Positions 7,679-15,741 of a stretch of 39,130 nucleotides of DNA are shown here, in pieces. The notes below the pieces were generated by a model. The model was not told the DNA's origin. It made no database searches and worked only from the letters and a program-made list of their open reading frames with translations. Every line of letters starts with the position of its first letter. The stretch's first letter is position 1. The stretch comes from a virus, in the IMG/VR virus record IMGVR_UViG_3300036406_000978, positions 1 to 39,130 of that record; one strand, given 5' to 3'. The translations under genes and the position numbers were made by a program.

Positions 7679-9256
7679 TTATCGTATTAACCAACTAATG
7701 TCTTCATTTCCACCCATACCATTTTCTATACTATATGGGTTAGGAACATTAGAACCATAAGCACCTGTAAATCCTGTTCTGTTAACAGACATATTACTTA
7801 ATGTTGCTCTAGACATTTCTAGGTTTTGTGATTTAAATCTTAATGATGTATCTCTTAAATACATTCCAATTGCAAAACTCATAATTAAGTCATCATTGTA
7901 TCCTGATTGTGCTTCAGGACGACCATTTTTCCAAATGAATACTTTCATTTCTTCTAGTAAACGTTTAGATTGAATAACAACACTTTTATCACCTATATAC
8001 TCTCTAAATTTATTAACTATTAAAGGACGAGTTTTCAGTGATGTTGTAAAACCAGGTACTAATTTTGAATTATCCATATATTGGTCAAAATAAGCATCAG
8101 CATTATTTCCAGCATCACTTTTAGGCGAAAAATATAAATTCTTATATCCACGTTCTTGAACTGCGTCTAATGTTGACCAACCAATATTAGCATTTTCTAC
8201 TACTAATAAAGCTTGATTGTATTCTGTAGCTAAGCCAACTAAGAAAAATCCAAATTCTTTAGGTGGTAATTGACCTTTATATTCTGCTACTTGTGTATTT
8301 GATTCAACATGTATAACATGAGCTGCGGAAAAATCCTTGCCGTCACCCCGTGCTACATCGGCTATAACCATATATGATTGAGTGTAGTCCGCCGGTTCCC
8401 ATATCCATAAGTTACGGTCAACTCCGCGGCGTTCTAGCGGTTCTTTTATTGTAGTTTGAGATATAAATTCAATCCATTCTGAATAAAATACTGTATCTCC
8501 TGAAGTACTAAAATCACAATCACACTCTTGAGATGCTAATCTAGGATCACCTAATAATTCGTCTTGTTTTTTTCTCCATGCTTCATTTCTTTCAGGATGG
8601 ACAAACCAAGGTAATTTAATAGGTAAGAAATCGTTTTGTTGTGCTTCAGCCTTAACCCATGTTTGATGGAACCAATTACCTGTACCATAAGGAGTAGATA
8701 ATACAATAGCACCACCACCTGTAGCTAAGGTTTGTTGAGCAGAAGCCCAAATTGTGTCAATACCTTCAATAAATGCGGCCTCGTCAATTAGTAGCAAAGA
8801 TACAGCTTCAGATCTACCTGCATCACCAGCAGCTGATACTGCTTTAATTTGAGATCCGTTATTTAATCGTAATGTAAGTTTATTATTTTCATCCGCTGTT
8901 ACTTTCAACCATGATGGTAAATTTTCATACATAAATTTTACCTTAGTTACCATGTTTTTAGCGGTTTCTTGCTTTGTAGCAATACAAAGTACGTTTTTAT
9001 CTTTATGGAATAACATTAACCATAAAGAATAACCAGCAGATAGTGTTGAAATACCTAATTGTCTTGATTTAAGTACTATACTGTATGGATTGTCTTTCCA
9101 TAAATTTAATACTTTATCCTGGAATGGATATAGATTAAACATGATTCTTCCTCTTTGAGGATGTTGGATATAACAGTATTTCTTCATAAAATGAGCCGGA
9201 TCAGAGGCACATTTTACATATTCCTGTCTTATAACTTCACGTAAGTCTTGACTCAT
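7679..9256 (-). CDS. 17: Terminase large subunit, gp17-like
   Basis: The 525-residue protein has both terminase domains. The packaging ATPase shows the Walker A K63-S-R-Q-L-G-I-S-T71 and Walker B L-L-L-I-D-E-A-A-F (154-162). The RNase H-like headful nuclease shows acidic residues D300 (I-A-D-V-A-R-G-D), E354 (V-V-E-N) and D455/D456 (Y-N-D-D-L-I-M). In T4 this motor docks on the portal, translocates DNA and cuts it. The ATG overlaps the stop of the preceding spanin-like gene by four bases (ATGA), implying coupled translation. Confidence 0.95.
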   Translation of the reverse strand: MSQDLREVIRQEYVKCASDPAHFMKKYCYIQHPQRGRIMFNLYPFQDKVLNLWKDNPYSIVLKSRQLGISTLSAGYSLWLMLFHKDKNVLCIATKQETAKNMVTKVKFMYENLPSWLKVTADENNKLTLRLNNGSQIKAVSAAGDAGRSEAVSLLLIDEAAFIEGIDTIWASAQQTLATGGGAIVLSTPYGTGNWFHQTWVKAEAQQNDFLPIKLPWFVHPERNEAWRKKQDELLGDPRLASQECDCDFSTSGDTVFYSEWIEFISQTTIKEPLERRGVDRNLWIWEPADYTQSYMVIADVARGDGKDFSAAHVIHVESNTQVAEYKGQLPPKEFGFFLVGLATEYNQALLVVENANIGWSTLDAVQERGYKNLYFSPKSDAGNNADAYFDQYMDNSKLVPGFTTSLKTRPLIVNKFREYIGDKSVVIQSKRLLEEMKVFIWKNGRPEAQSGYNDDLIMSFAIGMYLRDTSLRFKSQNLEMSRATLSNMSVNRTGFTGAYGSNVPNPYSIENGMGGNEDISWLIR

Positions 9257-9642
9257 ATAACTAGTAAAATACCAACAAAAGCAATAGAACTAACTATAAA
9301 CTTTAATTTGAATTTTTTTATTTGGTTTTGATAATTAGTAATAATATTATCTTTATATTCTAACTGTTTTTGACGATCTGTATCAATTTTTTTATATAAT
9401 GAAATTGATGTGTCTTGATTTTTTATAATAGAATCTTGATTATTTGTAATTGTAACTAAAATATTAACTGAATCTCTAACTACTGTGATTTGATTTTTAA
9501 GATAATCACGTTCATTTTTTACAATTAAAGCGTTTTTTAATGTTTTAGCAGGAACTGTAACTAAATCCTCAGTTGAAAGCGTTTGTGAACTCACTAACAA
9601 GGGCATCATTAGACAAGTTATTAATACGATTATGTTCTTCAT
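9253..9642 (-). CDS. Spanin-like envelope protein (second of an overlapping pair)
   Basis: The 129-residue product has an N-terminal signal sequence (residues 1-18, ending V-S-S before Q), a long polar coiled-coil-like middle rich in Asn, Asp, Gln and Lys, and a C-terminal hydrophobic segment (I-V-S-S-I-A-F-V-G-I-L-L-V-I, ~116-129). A secreted N-terminus plus a C-terminal membrane anchor is the layout of a unimolecular spanin, which fuses inner and outer membranes in the last step of lysis of Gram-negative hosts. A convincing lipobox is missing: the Cys in L-I-T-C is early and the context weak. The first 74 bases overlap the previous gene in another frame, as in Rz/Rz1 pairs. Confidence 0.55.
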   Translation of the reverse strand: MKNIIVLITCLMMPLLVSSQTLSTEDLVTVPAKTLKNALIVKNERDYLKNQITVVRDSVNILVTITNNQDSIIKNQDTSISLYKKIDTDRQKQLEYKDNIITNYQNQIKKFKLKFIVSSIAFVGILLVI

Positions 9643-9916
9643 TGTATTTAGTTTTATATAAATCGGCTTTATATTTTAAACCCGATAATTTGGTTTTATT
9701 TTCAATTACTTGTTTTTTATAAACAGTAGCAACTGAATCTAATTGGGCAATTTTAATTTTAGTAGAGTCAATATTTGCTTGTAGTGAATCTATTTTATTA
9801 TTTAATGCTTCGTTTTCTTTAGCCAAACGGAAATTAGGATTAATGTTAAGAATATTTACAATTAATAACACTAATCCTATGTATCCTAAAAATTTAAGAA
9901 TTTCTTTATACAACAT
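9569..9916 (-). CDS. i-spanin-like protein (membrane anchor plus coiled coil)
   Basis: The 115-residue protein has one N-terminal transmembrane helix (residues ~8-24, L-G-Y-I-G-L-V-L-L-I-V-N-I-L) followed by a heptad-rich coiled coil with D-S-L-Q-A-N-I-D-S-T-K. This is the architecture of inner-membrane spanins (Rz type), which span the periplasm. I chose the ATG at 9914-9916; one codon earlier is a TTG. The start overlaps the preceding gene and the end overlaps the next spanin-like gene by 74 bases. With no endolysin nearby, lysis is a context-based inference. Confidence 0.55.
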   Translation of the reverse strand: MLYKEILKFLGYIGLVLLIVNILNINPNFRLAKENEALNNKIDSLQANIDSTKIKIAQLDSVATVYKKQVIENKTKLSGLKYKADLYKTKYNEEHNRINNLSNDALVSEFTNAFN

Positions 9917-10976
9917 CAAATGTATTTATTAAAGCTTCTACTTCTTTCTTTTCGTTGTTTTTTTCTTTTAATTTAGCTGCTAAATTTGATTTTTCGTCAC
10001 CTTTAGCCTCTTTATATTTATCAAGTAATGCTTGAATTTCTGCTTCTATTTTAATTTTCTTTTTTAAGTTTATATCTAATTCAGAAGTACGTTTAGTTAA
10101 TTTATTAGCTTTTTGAGTTGCTTGTTTATCAATAGCTGTTTCATCTGGTGCTGAATCTTCGTCGCTTACTTTATAGTAGTTGTCTGCTTCTTCTTCACCT
10201 GTCTCCATATCTTTTTCTATCGCTTTAACTGTTTTTTCTATTTTTTCTTTAGATGGTTTAACAGCTGCTGCTTTTGGAGCAGCTCCACCCATTGATACTA
10301 TACCTTTATCTTTTAACATAAGCATAAAGTCTCTAAAGGCACGAGTATTAAAACTAGCTGAATCAGGTAAACCTAAATCATTAGCTACAGTTTTCATAGA
10401 TGGTATTACTTCTTTATCTAAAAGATAGTTTAATACTTTTTTTGTATTACCTTCTTTAGCTTTATCAATTATATCTTTTAACTCTTGAGCTTTATCTACA
10501 TTTAAATTATAAGATACAGCCATTTCATTTAAATTATTTTCTTCATTAAGCAATAATTGTTTTAATTCAGCTGTAGTTGTTAATTTTTTCTTTACAAGAT
10601 ATTTAAGTAACTCTTTTAAAGAGTATTTAAGATCTTTATCTTGTAACCATCCTCTTTTAGTAGCATAATAATCATAAACATCTTTAACTGAATTTAATTT
10701 TTTAATATCCTCAATAAATTCATCTGGGTTTGGAGATACTTCTGATTCAAACTCGTATACTGCTTGTTGTAATAGGGTTAAATTATTATCTTCTTCTAAT
10801 GGTGTAATTTTTGTTATATTAGGATTTTCCTGTCTAAATTTATTAGCATCTGCTAAATCTTTAAATGAAGTTACTGTTTCTTTACCTGATTTGCCTTGTA
10901 TTCTAACTCCTATATTTTCTGACAATGTAGAAATAATTTCTTCACGTATAAAAGATTTAAATTCTTTGATTTTCAT
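9906..10976 (-). CDS. Putative internal head protein with N-terminal tag
   Basis: This 356-residue, very Lys/Glu-rich protein starts with a basic helix M-K-I-K-E-F-K-S-F and reaches I10-R11-E12 and then L18-S19-E20, both gp21-type sites. The remainder is helical; residues ~180-225 (A-N-D-L-G-L-P-D-S-A-S-F-N-T-R-A) could be a winged-helix-like fold. A low-complexity acidic linker and a Lys/Glu coiled coil follow. I recognise no family. The tag suggests packaging inside the head; a cytoplasmic DNA-binding role is the alternative. The gap upstream has an ATATTTATCAG variant of the shared intergenic element. Confidence 0.55.
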   Translation of the reverse strand: MKIKEFKSFIREEIISTLSENIGVRIQGKSGKETVTSFKDLADANKFRQENPNITKITPLEEDNNLTLLQQAVYEFESEVSPNPDEFIEDIKKLNSVKDVYDYYATKRGWLQDKDLKYSLKELLKYLVKKKLTTTAELKQLLLNEENNLNEMAVSYNLNVDKAQELKDIIDKAKEGNTKKVLNYLLDKEVIPSMKTVANDLGLPDSASFNTRAFRDFMLMLKDKGIVSMGGAAPKAAAVKPSKEKIEKTVKAIEKDMETGEEEADNYYKVSDEDSAPDETAIDKQATQKANKLTKRTSELDINLKKKIKIEAEIQALLDKYKEAKGDEKSNLAAKLKEKNNEKKEVEALINTFDVV

Positions 10977-10997
10977 GTTATATTTTTCTGATAAATA

Positions 10998-11528
10998 TTA
11001 TGAAAATATTGTCTCTTTAACTTTTTTAACACGTTCTTCATTAGTTCCGCTAATTTCTACAAAATTTTTCATACGATGTGAATATCTATCAGCAATTCTT
11101 TGAATAAAGAAATCAATTGTTTTTCTAAACTCATTATCAGTTTCACGTACTCCGTTATTTTCCATAACTGTTCCAATAGGATTTACATAAAATATATAAT
11201 CATATTGACTAACAAACAATTTAGCATAATCTTCAAACGCTTCTTTATCTAAAACATTAATAGATTTAGCACATTTAGCAAATGCTATAACATCAATAAC
11301 TGTTCTATCAGTAATTAATTTAGGACGCATTAATTCACTAACACGTTCCGCTAAAAATATAGTTTGACCATTTAAAGTACTATCAGTATTTAATGGAATA
11401 CCTAAATCCTTTAAATATTTACTACGTTCAGTTGTAACATAGTAGTCTTTAAATTCAGGTAATTCACCTAATGATTTTACTAATGTTGTTTTACCAACAC
11501 TCATTGTTCCACAAAAACCTATTTTCAT
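10998..11528 (-). CDS. NadR/AAA_28-like P-loop kinase or ATPase
   Basis: The 176-residue protein is a single P-loop domain: Walker A G7-T-M-S-V-G-K13-T14-T, then L-I-T-D-R-T-V-I-D-V-I-A-F, typical of the AAA_28 family that includes the ribosylnicotinamide kinase domain of NadR and related nucleoside/nucleotide kinases. A phosphotransfer role on a small molecule is likely, but the substrate cannot be read. An NMNAT-like domain is encoded elsewhere in the window (28106-30580), so NAD salvage is a possibility. It is not tagged, so it probably acts in the infected cell. Confidence 0.65.
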   Translation of the reverse strand: MKIGFCGTMSVGKTTLVKSLGELPEFKDYYVTTERSKYLKDLGIPLNTDSTLNGQTIFLAERVSELMRPKLITDRTVIDVIAFAKCAKSINVLDKEAFEDYAKLFVSQYDYIFYVNPIGTVMENNGVRETDNEFRKTIDFFIQRIADRYSHRMKNFVEISGTNEERVKKVKETIFS

Positions 11529-11580
11529 ATATTATAATGTATGTAAAATCTCTAATGAGACCAAGTTGTAATTAATTTGT

Positions 11581-11832
11581 TTAAACTCTAGAACCAGCTG
11601 CATTGCCAGTTGATGATTTGAACCATGGTAAACCTTCACGTTGTTTACAATGTTCTTTAAATAACTTTTCAGTATATTTAATACCATATAGATAATACTC
11701 ACGTTTTTTTCTTTCACCTTGAGGTATTAATGCTGGTCCATCCCAGTTATGGTACTTACCTTCCCAAACATATGCGATTGTTCCGTCTGCTTTTGTTAAT
11801 TTTTTAGTTGGTTCAAATTTTTTATTTTCCAT
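11581..11832 (-). CDS. MORN-like repeat small protein
   Basis: The 83-residue protein carries W-E-G-K-Y-H-N-W-D-G-P-A-L-I-P followed by Y-Y-L-Y-G-I-K-Y-T-E-K-L-F. That is the 'H..DGPA ... YY..G' pattern of MORN/YwqK-like repeats common in phages and in T4-like genomes. No function is assigned to these phage versions. I chose the ATG at 11830-11832 (M-E-N-K-K); the longer frame opening at 11853 runs into the upstream gap. The C-terminal S-S-T-G-N-A-A-G-S-R-V is probably flexible. Confidence 0.6.
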   Translation of the reverse strand: MENKKFEPTKKLTKADGTIAYVWEGKYHNWDGPALIPQGERKKREYYLYGIKYTEKLFKEHCKQREGLPWFKSSTGNAAGSRV

Positions 11833-11870
11833 ATAATTAAATATAACATCCAATTAGTAGGAGGCCAAAC

Positions 11871-12194
11871 TTATACTGCAAAACTTTCACCACATCCACA
11901 TGTTCGTGTTGCATTTGGATTATTGAATTGAAATCCTTTACCATTTAACCCATCTGAAAAATCAAGTTCAGTACCCGCTAGATATAGGAATGATTTCATA
12001 TCTAACACTAATTTTTCTCCGTTATCTTCAAATTCCTGGTCACCTGATTTAATAGTATTGTCAAAGTCTAATTTATAAGATAAGCCAGAACAACCTCCTC
12101 CTTGTACTGATACACGGAGGAAGTATGTTTCATCAAAATTAGATTCTAATTTGATTGCTTTTATTCTGTCTCTAGCTTTATCTGTTATTAACAT
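11871..12194 (-). CDS. A-type iron-sulfur carrier (HesB/IscA family)
   Basis: The 107-residue product has the three conserved Cys of A-type carriers: C35 in G-G-G-C-S-G-L, and C99 and C101 in the T-C-G-C-G-E-S-F ending. These proteins bind a [2Fe-2S] or [4Fe-4S] cluster and hand it to apo-enzymes. I start it at the ATG at 12192-12194 (M-L-I-T-D-K), which gives the family length; a longer in-frame opening would add 25 Lys-rich residues and overlap the previous gene. Phage copies are known in marine T4-like genomes and are taken as auxiliary metabolic genes. IscA and ErpA subtypes cannot be separated from the sequence. Confidence 0.88.
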   Translation of the reverse strand: MLITDKARDRIKAIKLESNFDETYFLRVSVQGGGCSGLSYKLDFDNTIKSGDQEFEDNGEKLVLDMKSFLYLAGTELDFSDGLNGKGFQFNNPNATRTCGCGESFAV

Positions 12195-12204
12195 TATATA
12201 AACA

Positions 12205-12534
12205 TTAATCTTCAGTTTCTTTATTTTCTTTACCTTTATCGGCTGTATGGAATTGATATCCAAATACAATCAACACAATATTTTTTATTAATTCAAATAA
12301 CCCATTACTCATTTCCGGAGTTAATAAAGGTGTTTTAAATGACACTAACTTATCAACTAAAAATAAACCTAAAAATGCTGTTAACATTAAAGCAACAAAT
12401 CTAGTTAACCATTCTTTTTGTGATAAATGTCCGCTAATTTTATAATTAACAAACCAAATTAATCCACCAACAAACACTAGTGATAAAGTAACACCAAATA
12501 TCATTGGTAGAAGTCCTGCGGTATATAAATCCAT
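12205..12534 (-). CDS. Small three-helix membrane protein, holin candidate
   Basis: The 109-residue protein has about three hydrophobic helices: ~9-29 (I-F-G-V-T-L-S-L-V-F-V-G-G-L-I-W-F), ~46-62 (F-V-A-L-M-L-T-A-F-L-G-L-F-L-V) and ~82-96 (L-I-K-N-I-V-L-I-V-F-G-Y). It ends in a short charged tail (D-K-G-K-E-N-K-E-T-E-D). Size, topology and polar C-terminus fit a class I-type holin, and spanin-like genes lie about 2.3 kb further along. No endolysin is adjacent, so another membrane role is equally possible. Confidence 0.5.
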   Translation of the reverse strand: MDLYTAGLLPMIFGVTLSLVFVGGLIWFVNYKISGHLSQKEWLTRFVALMLTAFLGLFLVDKLVSFKTPLLTPEMSNGLFELIKNIVLIVFGYQFHTADKGKENKETED

Positions 12535-12535
12535 A

Positions 12536-13237
12536 TTAGTTATTATTGTATAATTTTAAGGTTCCACTACCTATTTCATAATTAGATAGTTCATATAATA
12601 CATATGATTGATTTTCAATCCAATCTCCTGTATTGATATACCTAATATTATCTATAGTTTTGTCTGCTGGTGTGTGAATATGTCCACAAATAACAGTATG
12701 GCAATTGCGTTTTTTAGCTTGTCTAATCATTTCATGCTCATAATCAACCATAAATGAAACAGCAGCTTTAACATTGTCTTTTAAATACTTAGATAAACTT
12801 GTTTTCTTATTAATTTTCTTTAATAGTCTATCAATAACAATAGCAGCATCATAACCAATTGAACCTAACATACCTAACCAATGCATTTTAATAATACCAT
12901 CGTATTTATCTCCATGACAAAACCAAATACCACCTTCAATAAATTCGTCTACTATTTTAATATTACCTAATTGCATAGGTGTGTATTTTCTTAAGAATTC
13001 ATCATGGTTACCTGATATCCAAATAATTTCTTTTTCTTTAGATATTTTAAACAACTTACGTATTACTTTGTTATGTTCCGCGCTAAACTTCTTATAACGC
13101 TGGAATAACCACCCATCAATAATATCGCCTACTAATATTAAGCGGTCGTATTCTACAGTTTTAAGTAGGTTTATGATGGCTTTAGTATTACAGCCTTTAG
13201 AACCTATATGTAGGTCAGACATTACTAATGTTTTCAT
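12536..13237 (-). CDS. Calcineurin-like metallophosphoesterase (LpxH-like)
   Basis: The 233-residue protein has all metallophosphoesterase motifs: S-D8-L-H10, G37-D38-I-I-D41, G-N77-H78-D79-E, C-H108-G-D and G185-H186-I-H188. Length and layout match the UDP-2,3-diacylglucosamine diphosphatase (LpxH/LpxH2-like) group of lipid A synthesis, but phage members are not proven to use that substrate. It follows the FAD dehydrogenase gene by one base and precedes the holin-like gene by one base, so the three are probably one operon. A role in host envelope chemistry or nucleotide hydrolysis is inferred. Confidence 0.8.
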   Translation of the reverse strand: MKTLVMSDLHIGSKGCNTKAIINLLKTVEYDRLILVGDIIDGWLFQRYKKFSAEHNKVIRKLFKISKEKEIIWISGNHDEFLRKYTPMQLGNIKIVDEFIEGGIWFCHGDKYDGIIKMHWLGMLGSIGYDAAIVIDRLLKKINKKTSLSKYLKDNVKAAVSFMVDYEHEMIRQAKKRNCHTVICGHIHTPADKTIDNIRYINTGDWIENQSYVLYELSNYEIGSGTLKLYNNN

Positions 13238-13238
13238 A

Positions 13239-14561
13239 TTATTTTAATAATGATTCGGCAACATAAATACCATGTGCACCACTAACTGTTATACCTCTTG
13301 CACTTAATGCGTCTCCAACAAAATGTACATTTGGATATTTAGTTAATGATAAATTAGTATAGTTAACTAATGGTTCTGGTGATAAATATTTTACTTCTGG
13401 TATGTAAATTCCCCAATCATCACCTAATGTTGGAAATACTTTTTTCATATCCTCAATAAAATCTTCAATGTATTGGAAATATCCTTGAAATTCTTGTTTT
13501 ATATCTTTTAATCCAATCTCATCAACTTGGGCTGTATTAATAAGAGTTCCTTCAGATGTGGTTGATGGATTACGAGTACCATTAGGTGAATAATATAAAC
13601 CGGTATTGTTAGGTTTAATTTGTAATTTATTTACTAATTCTCTACACCATTTAAATGGATCTTCAATATCCTTAATTTCCATAATGATACCAAAATTAGT
13701 CATTCTATTTAAATATTTAGGATCTTTTTTAGCGTGACCATTGTAAGTAACATCACCATATGTTTCTTCTACAGCTACATAAGCCGCATTATTATTTGTA
13801 CAAAATGAACGTAATGAAACACCATTATCAAATTTACGATACAATTTAAAATCGTAACTAATATCAATTAATTTCTGAAAGTGTTCTTGTGGGGCTTCAA
13901 ATCGAACTCCAATTTGTACTGATTTAGGCTCGTCTGGTAGTTCATATTGATTAGCTAATTGTTGAGCGAAATCAATACCTGATTTACCTACAGCAAATAT
14001 AAGTTCATTATAGTATTTATGTTTGGTTTCTTTAGCAGCTTCATTATTCCAATAATATGAAACTAAATTATTTTCGAAATCAATTTGTTCTACTTTATGT
14101 TCCCAAATAAATTTAACACCTTTAGACACTAAATAATTGTACCAATTTTTAGCAATTTCAGATAGGTAATCTGTACCAACGTGCCATACCGGAAATAAAC
14201 GTAAACCGAAATGTGGTTTAATAAAATCTGGTTCAGCAATTGGATTTGAGCATTGTACTTCTTCAGGTTTAGGGTGGAAACGTTTAAAGTTAGTAATAAC
14301 TTGATCCATTAATTCCATTGCTTTTTCCTCGCCTGTATATTTAGCTAATTGGCCACCAATAGCTGTATGATATGTTAATTTACCATCACTCCATCCACCA
14401 GCGCCTAACATTCCTGTCATTACCTCTTCAGGTAAGCGGTTATATGGGTCTTTACCCATATCAATAATAGTAATTAAACTACCATCATATCCATTATCTA
14501 CTAATTTAGTTACAGCATTAATGCCTGCTACTCCAGCTCCAACGATTACAATTTTCTTCAT
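13239..14561 (-). CDS. FAD-dependent dehydrogenase (COG2509-like)
   Basis: The 440-residue flavoprotein starts with a Rossmann dinucleotide motif (I-V-I-V-G8-A-G10-V-A-G13) and has G-A-G-G-W-S-D-G-K-L at 53-62. A second FAD-contacting segment, N-V-H-F-V-G-D-A-L-S-A-R-G-I, lies near the end. The pattern with S-F-C-T in the middle and S-T-T-S-E-G-T is like the uncharacterised FAD-dependent dehydrogenases of COG2509. No substrate is known. A full-length flavoenzyme of this kind is an unusual cargo for a T4-like phage. A strong hairpin lies 43 bases upstream of its start. Confidence 0.75.
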   Translation of the reverse strand: MKKIVIVGAGVAGINAVTKLVDNGYDGSLITIIDMGKDPYNRLPEEVMTGMLGAGGWSDGKLTYHTAIGGQLAKYTGEEKAMELMDQVITNFKRFHPKPEEVQCSNPIAEPDFIKPHFGLRLFPVWHVGTDYLSEIAKNWYNYLVSKGVKFIWEHKVEQIDFENNLVSYYWNNEAAKETKHKYYNELIFAVGKSGIDFAQQLANQYELPDEPKSVQIGVRFEAPQEHFQKLIDISYDFKLYRKFDNGVSLRSFCTNNNAAYVAVEETYGDVTYNGHAKKDPKYLNRMTNFGIIMEIKDIEDPFKWCRELVNKLQIKPNNTGLYYSPNGTRNPSTTSEGTLINTAQVDEIGLKDIKQEFQGYFQYIEDFIEDMKKVFPTLGDDWGIYIPEVKYLSPEPLVNYTNLSLTKYPNVHFVGDALSARGITVSGAHGIYVAESLLK

Positions 14562-14603
14562 ATATTTTAATATAATTAATTTTTAACTAAAGGCCAAACT
14601 AAG

Positions 14604-14631
14604 GTGGCCCACCTTTTTTAGGGTGGGCCAC
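14604..14631. terminator. Strong GC-rich hairpin, terminator-like
   Basis: GTGGCCCACC (14604-14613) and GGTGGGCCAC (14622-14631) are perfect 10-base arms around an 8-base loop. It lies in the 119-base gap between the end of the tagged-protein block and the FAD gene. No T-run follows on the minus strand, so it may be an atypical terminator, an RNA-stability element or a processing site. Confidence 0.55.
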
Positions 14632-14655
14632 AGCTCCATAATATTTTATAAAATT

Positions 14656-14674
14656 GACAGGCTATGAATCTGTC
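14656..14674. repeat. Short inverted repeat GACAG...CTGTC
   Basis: Two 5-base arms flank a 9-base loop, 7 bases past the stop of the 15730-14681 gene. It is weak alone but lies beside the strong hairpin at 14604-14631. Confidence 0.3.
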
Positions 14675-14680
14675 TGTATG

Positions 14681-15730
14681 TTAGTTATTTAATTTACGAT
14701 AAGATTTTAAAGCTTTATTTACTATTGAATTAATTGATTCCGCTAATACAAGTTTAAATTCATCTCCTTGAGATTCTATTTTGTATTCATTTCCACCAAT
14801 ATCATATGTTTCTCCTGGTTTAAAGTCTTGTCCATCCATTGATCCTTGGCCTAATGCTTCTAGATCATCTATTATATCACTATCATCATAATTAATAATT
14901 TGATTCATTTCAGCTCCATTATGAAAATATTGCCTTCCTTCATTTAATGGTTCTTCTGGGAAGTATTTTTCCATGTATTTTTTATACTCTTCTTTATTAT
15001 AATCAAAATCAGCTAAGCTAGGTTTTGGTTTATAATCTTGTTCATTTCCACCACGATCATCTGTCTCATTTCCCCAATTATCCATGTTTTCTTTAATTCC
15101 ACTAGGAATAATTATTGCAAATTTTCCATTCCATTCTGATGCTTTTGGAATATCAGGATTACCAGGAAACGCGGTTAATAATGAGTAACATTTACCTTCT
15201 TCAATTTTTTTAGCTATTTCAGTGTCTGTTTTAATATCATCAGGTAAGAACTGAGGGTTAGATTTTCTAATAATTAATGATATTCTATTAGATGAAAAAT
15301 CAGATAAAGGTTGTGATGTTGTAATTGAAGAAACTTTTACTTTATTAGGACCTTCTTGTTTTTCTACTTCATCTTCTTTAGCGTCTTTTAATGCTTTAGC
15401 TTTATCCATAGGTAAAACTAGATCATATCCTATACTTGATTTATTTAATTCATAGGCCCCACCGTCTCCTGATACTTTAGGAGCTACTTCTTTAACCATA
15501 TTTATTATTTCATCCTCAGTAACACCAGTTTTAAATACTGAACCCATACCTGGTTTATTATGCTCCATAATATGTTTTTTAGCATAATCTGATACTAAAA
15601 TAATAACACCATCTTTTCCTGATATCTGGTCAGTTACTTCAGTTAATAATACTTTTCTATATTGATTTTCCGTAATAATTCCTGCCAATTTTTGCATTCT
15701 AAGGAATTGTTCGTTTAATAGTTGTTTCAT
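14681..15730 (-). CDS. Tagged putative ejected protein, possible BECR-like nuclease domain
   Basis: The 349-residue protein opens with the class A tag: N6-E-Q-F-L-R-M-Q-K-L-A-G-I-I-T-E21. A second gp21-type site follows at L29-T30-E31, and L-N-E-G occurs again near residue 265. After the tag, Y-A-K-K-H-I-M-E-H-N-K-P-G-M-G-S-V-F (~49-66) and a downstream G-D-G-G-A-Y resemble a domain common in phage polyproteins. The H...H spacing recalls the Barnase-EndoU-ColicinE5/D-RelE (BECR) nuclease folds, but this is only a resemblance by eye. Packaging in the head and delivery with DNA is inferred from the tag. Confidence 0.6.
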   Translation of the reverse strand: MKQLLNEQFLRMQKLAGIITENQYRKVLLTEVTDQISGKDGVIILVSDYAKKHIMEHNKPGMGSVFKTGVTEDEIINMVKEVAPKVSGDGGAYELNKSSIGYDLVLPMDKAKALKDAKEDEVEKQEGPNKVKVSSITTSQPLSDFSSNRISLIIRKSNPQFLPDDIKTDTEIAKKIEEGKCYSLLTAFPGNPDIPKASEWNGKFAIIIPSGIKENMDNWGNETDDRGGNEQDYKPKPSLADFDYNKEEYKKYMEKYFPEEPLNEGRQYFHNGAEMNQIINYDDSDIIDDLEALGQGSMDGQDFKPGETYDIGGNEYKIESQGDEFKLVLAESINSIVNKALKSYRKLNN

Positions 15731-15741
15731 ATGTTTAATTA

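Noticed and set aside
11532-11717. A 61-codon frame overlapping the MORN-like gene
   Set aside because: It lies in a different frame across the conserved 'DGPA' gene and has no recognisable content; the conserved motifs belong to 11581-11832.
12195-12269. Longer N-terminus for the Fe-S carrier
   Set aside because: It would add 25 Lys/Ile-rich residues absent from the family and overlap the holin-like gene; the internal ATG at 12194 gives the normal length.
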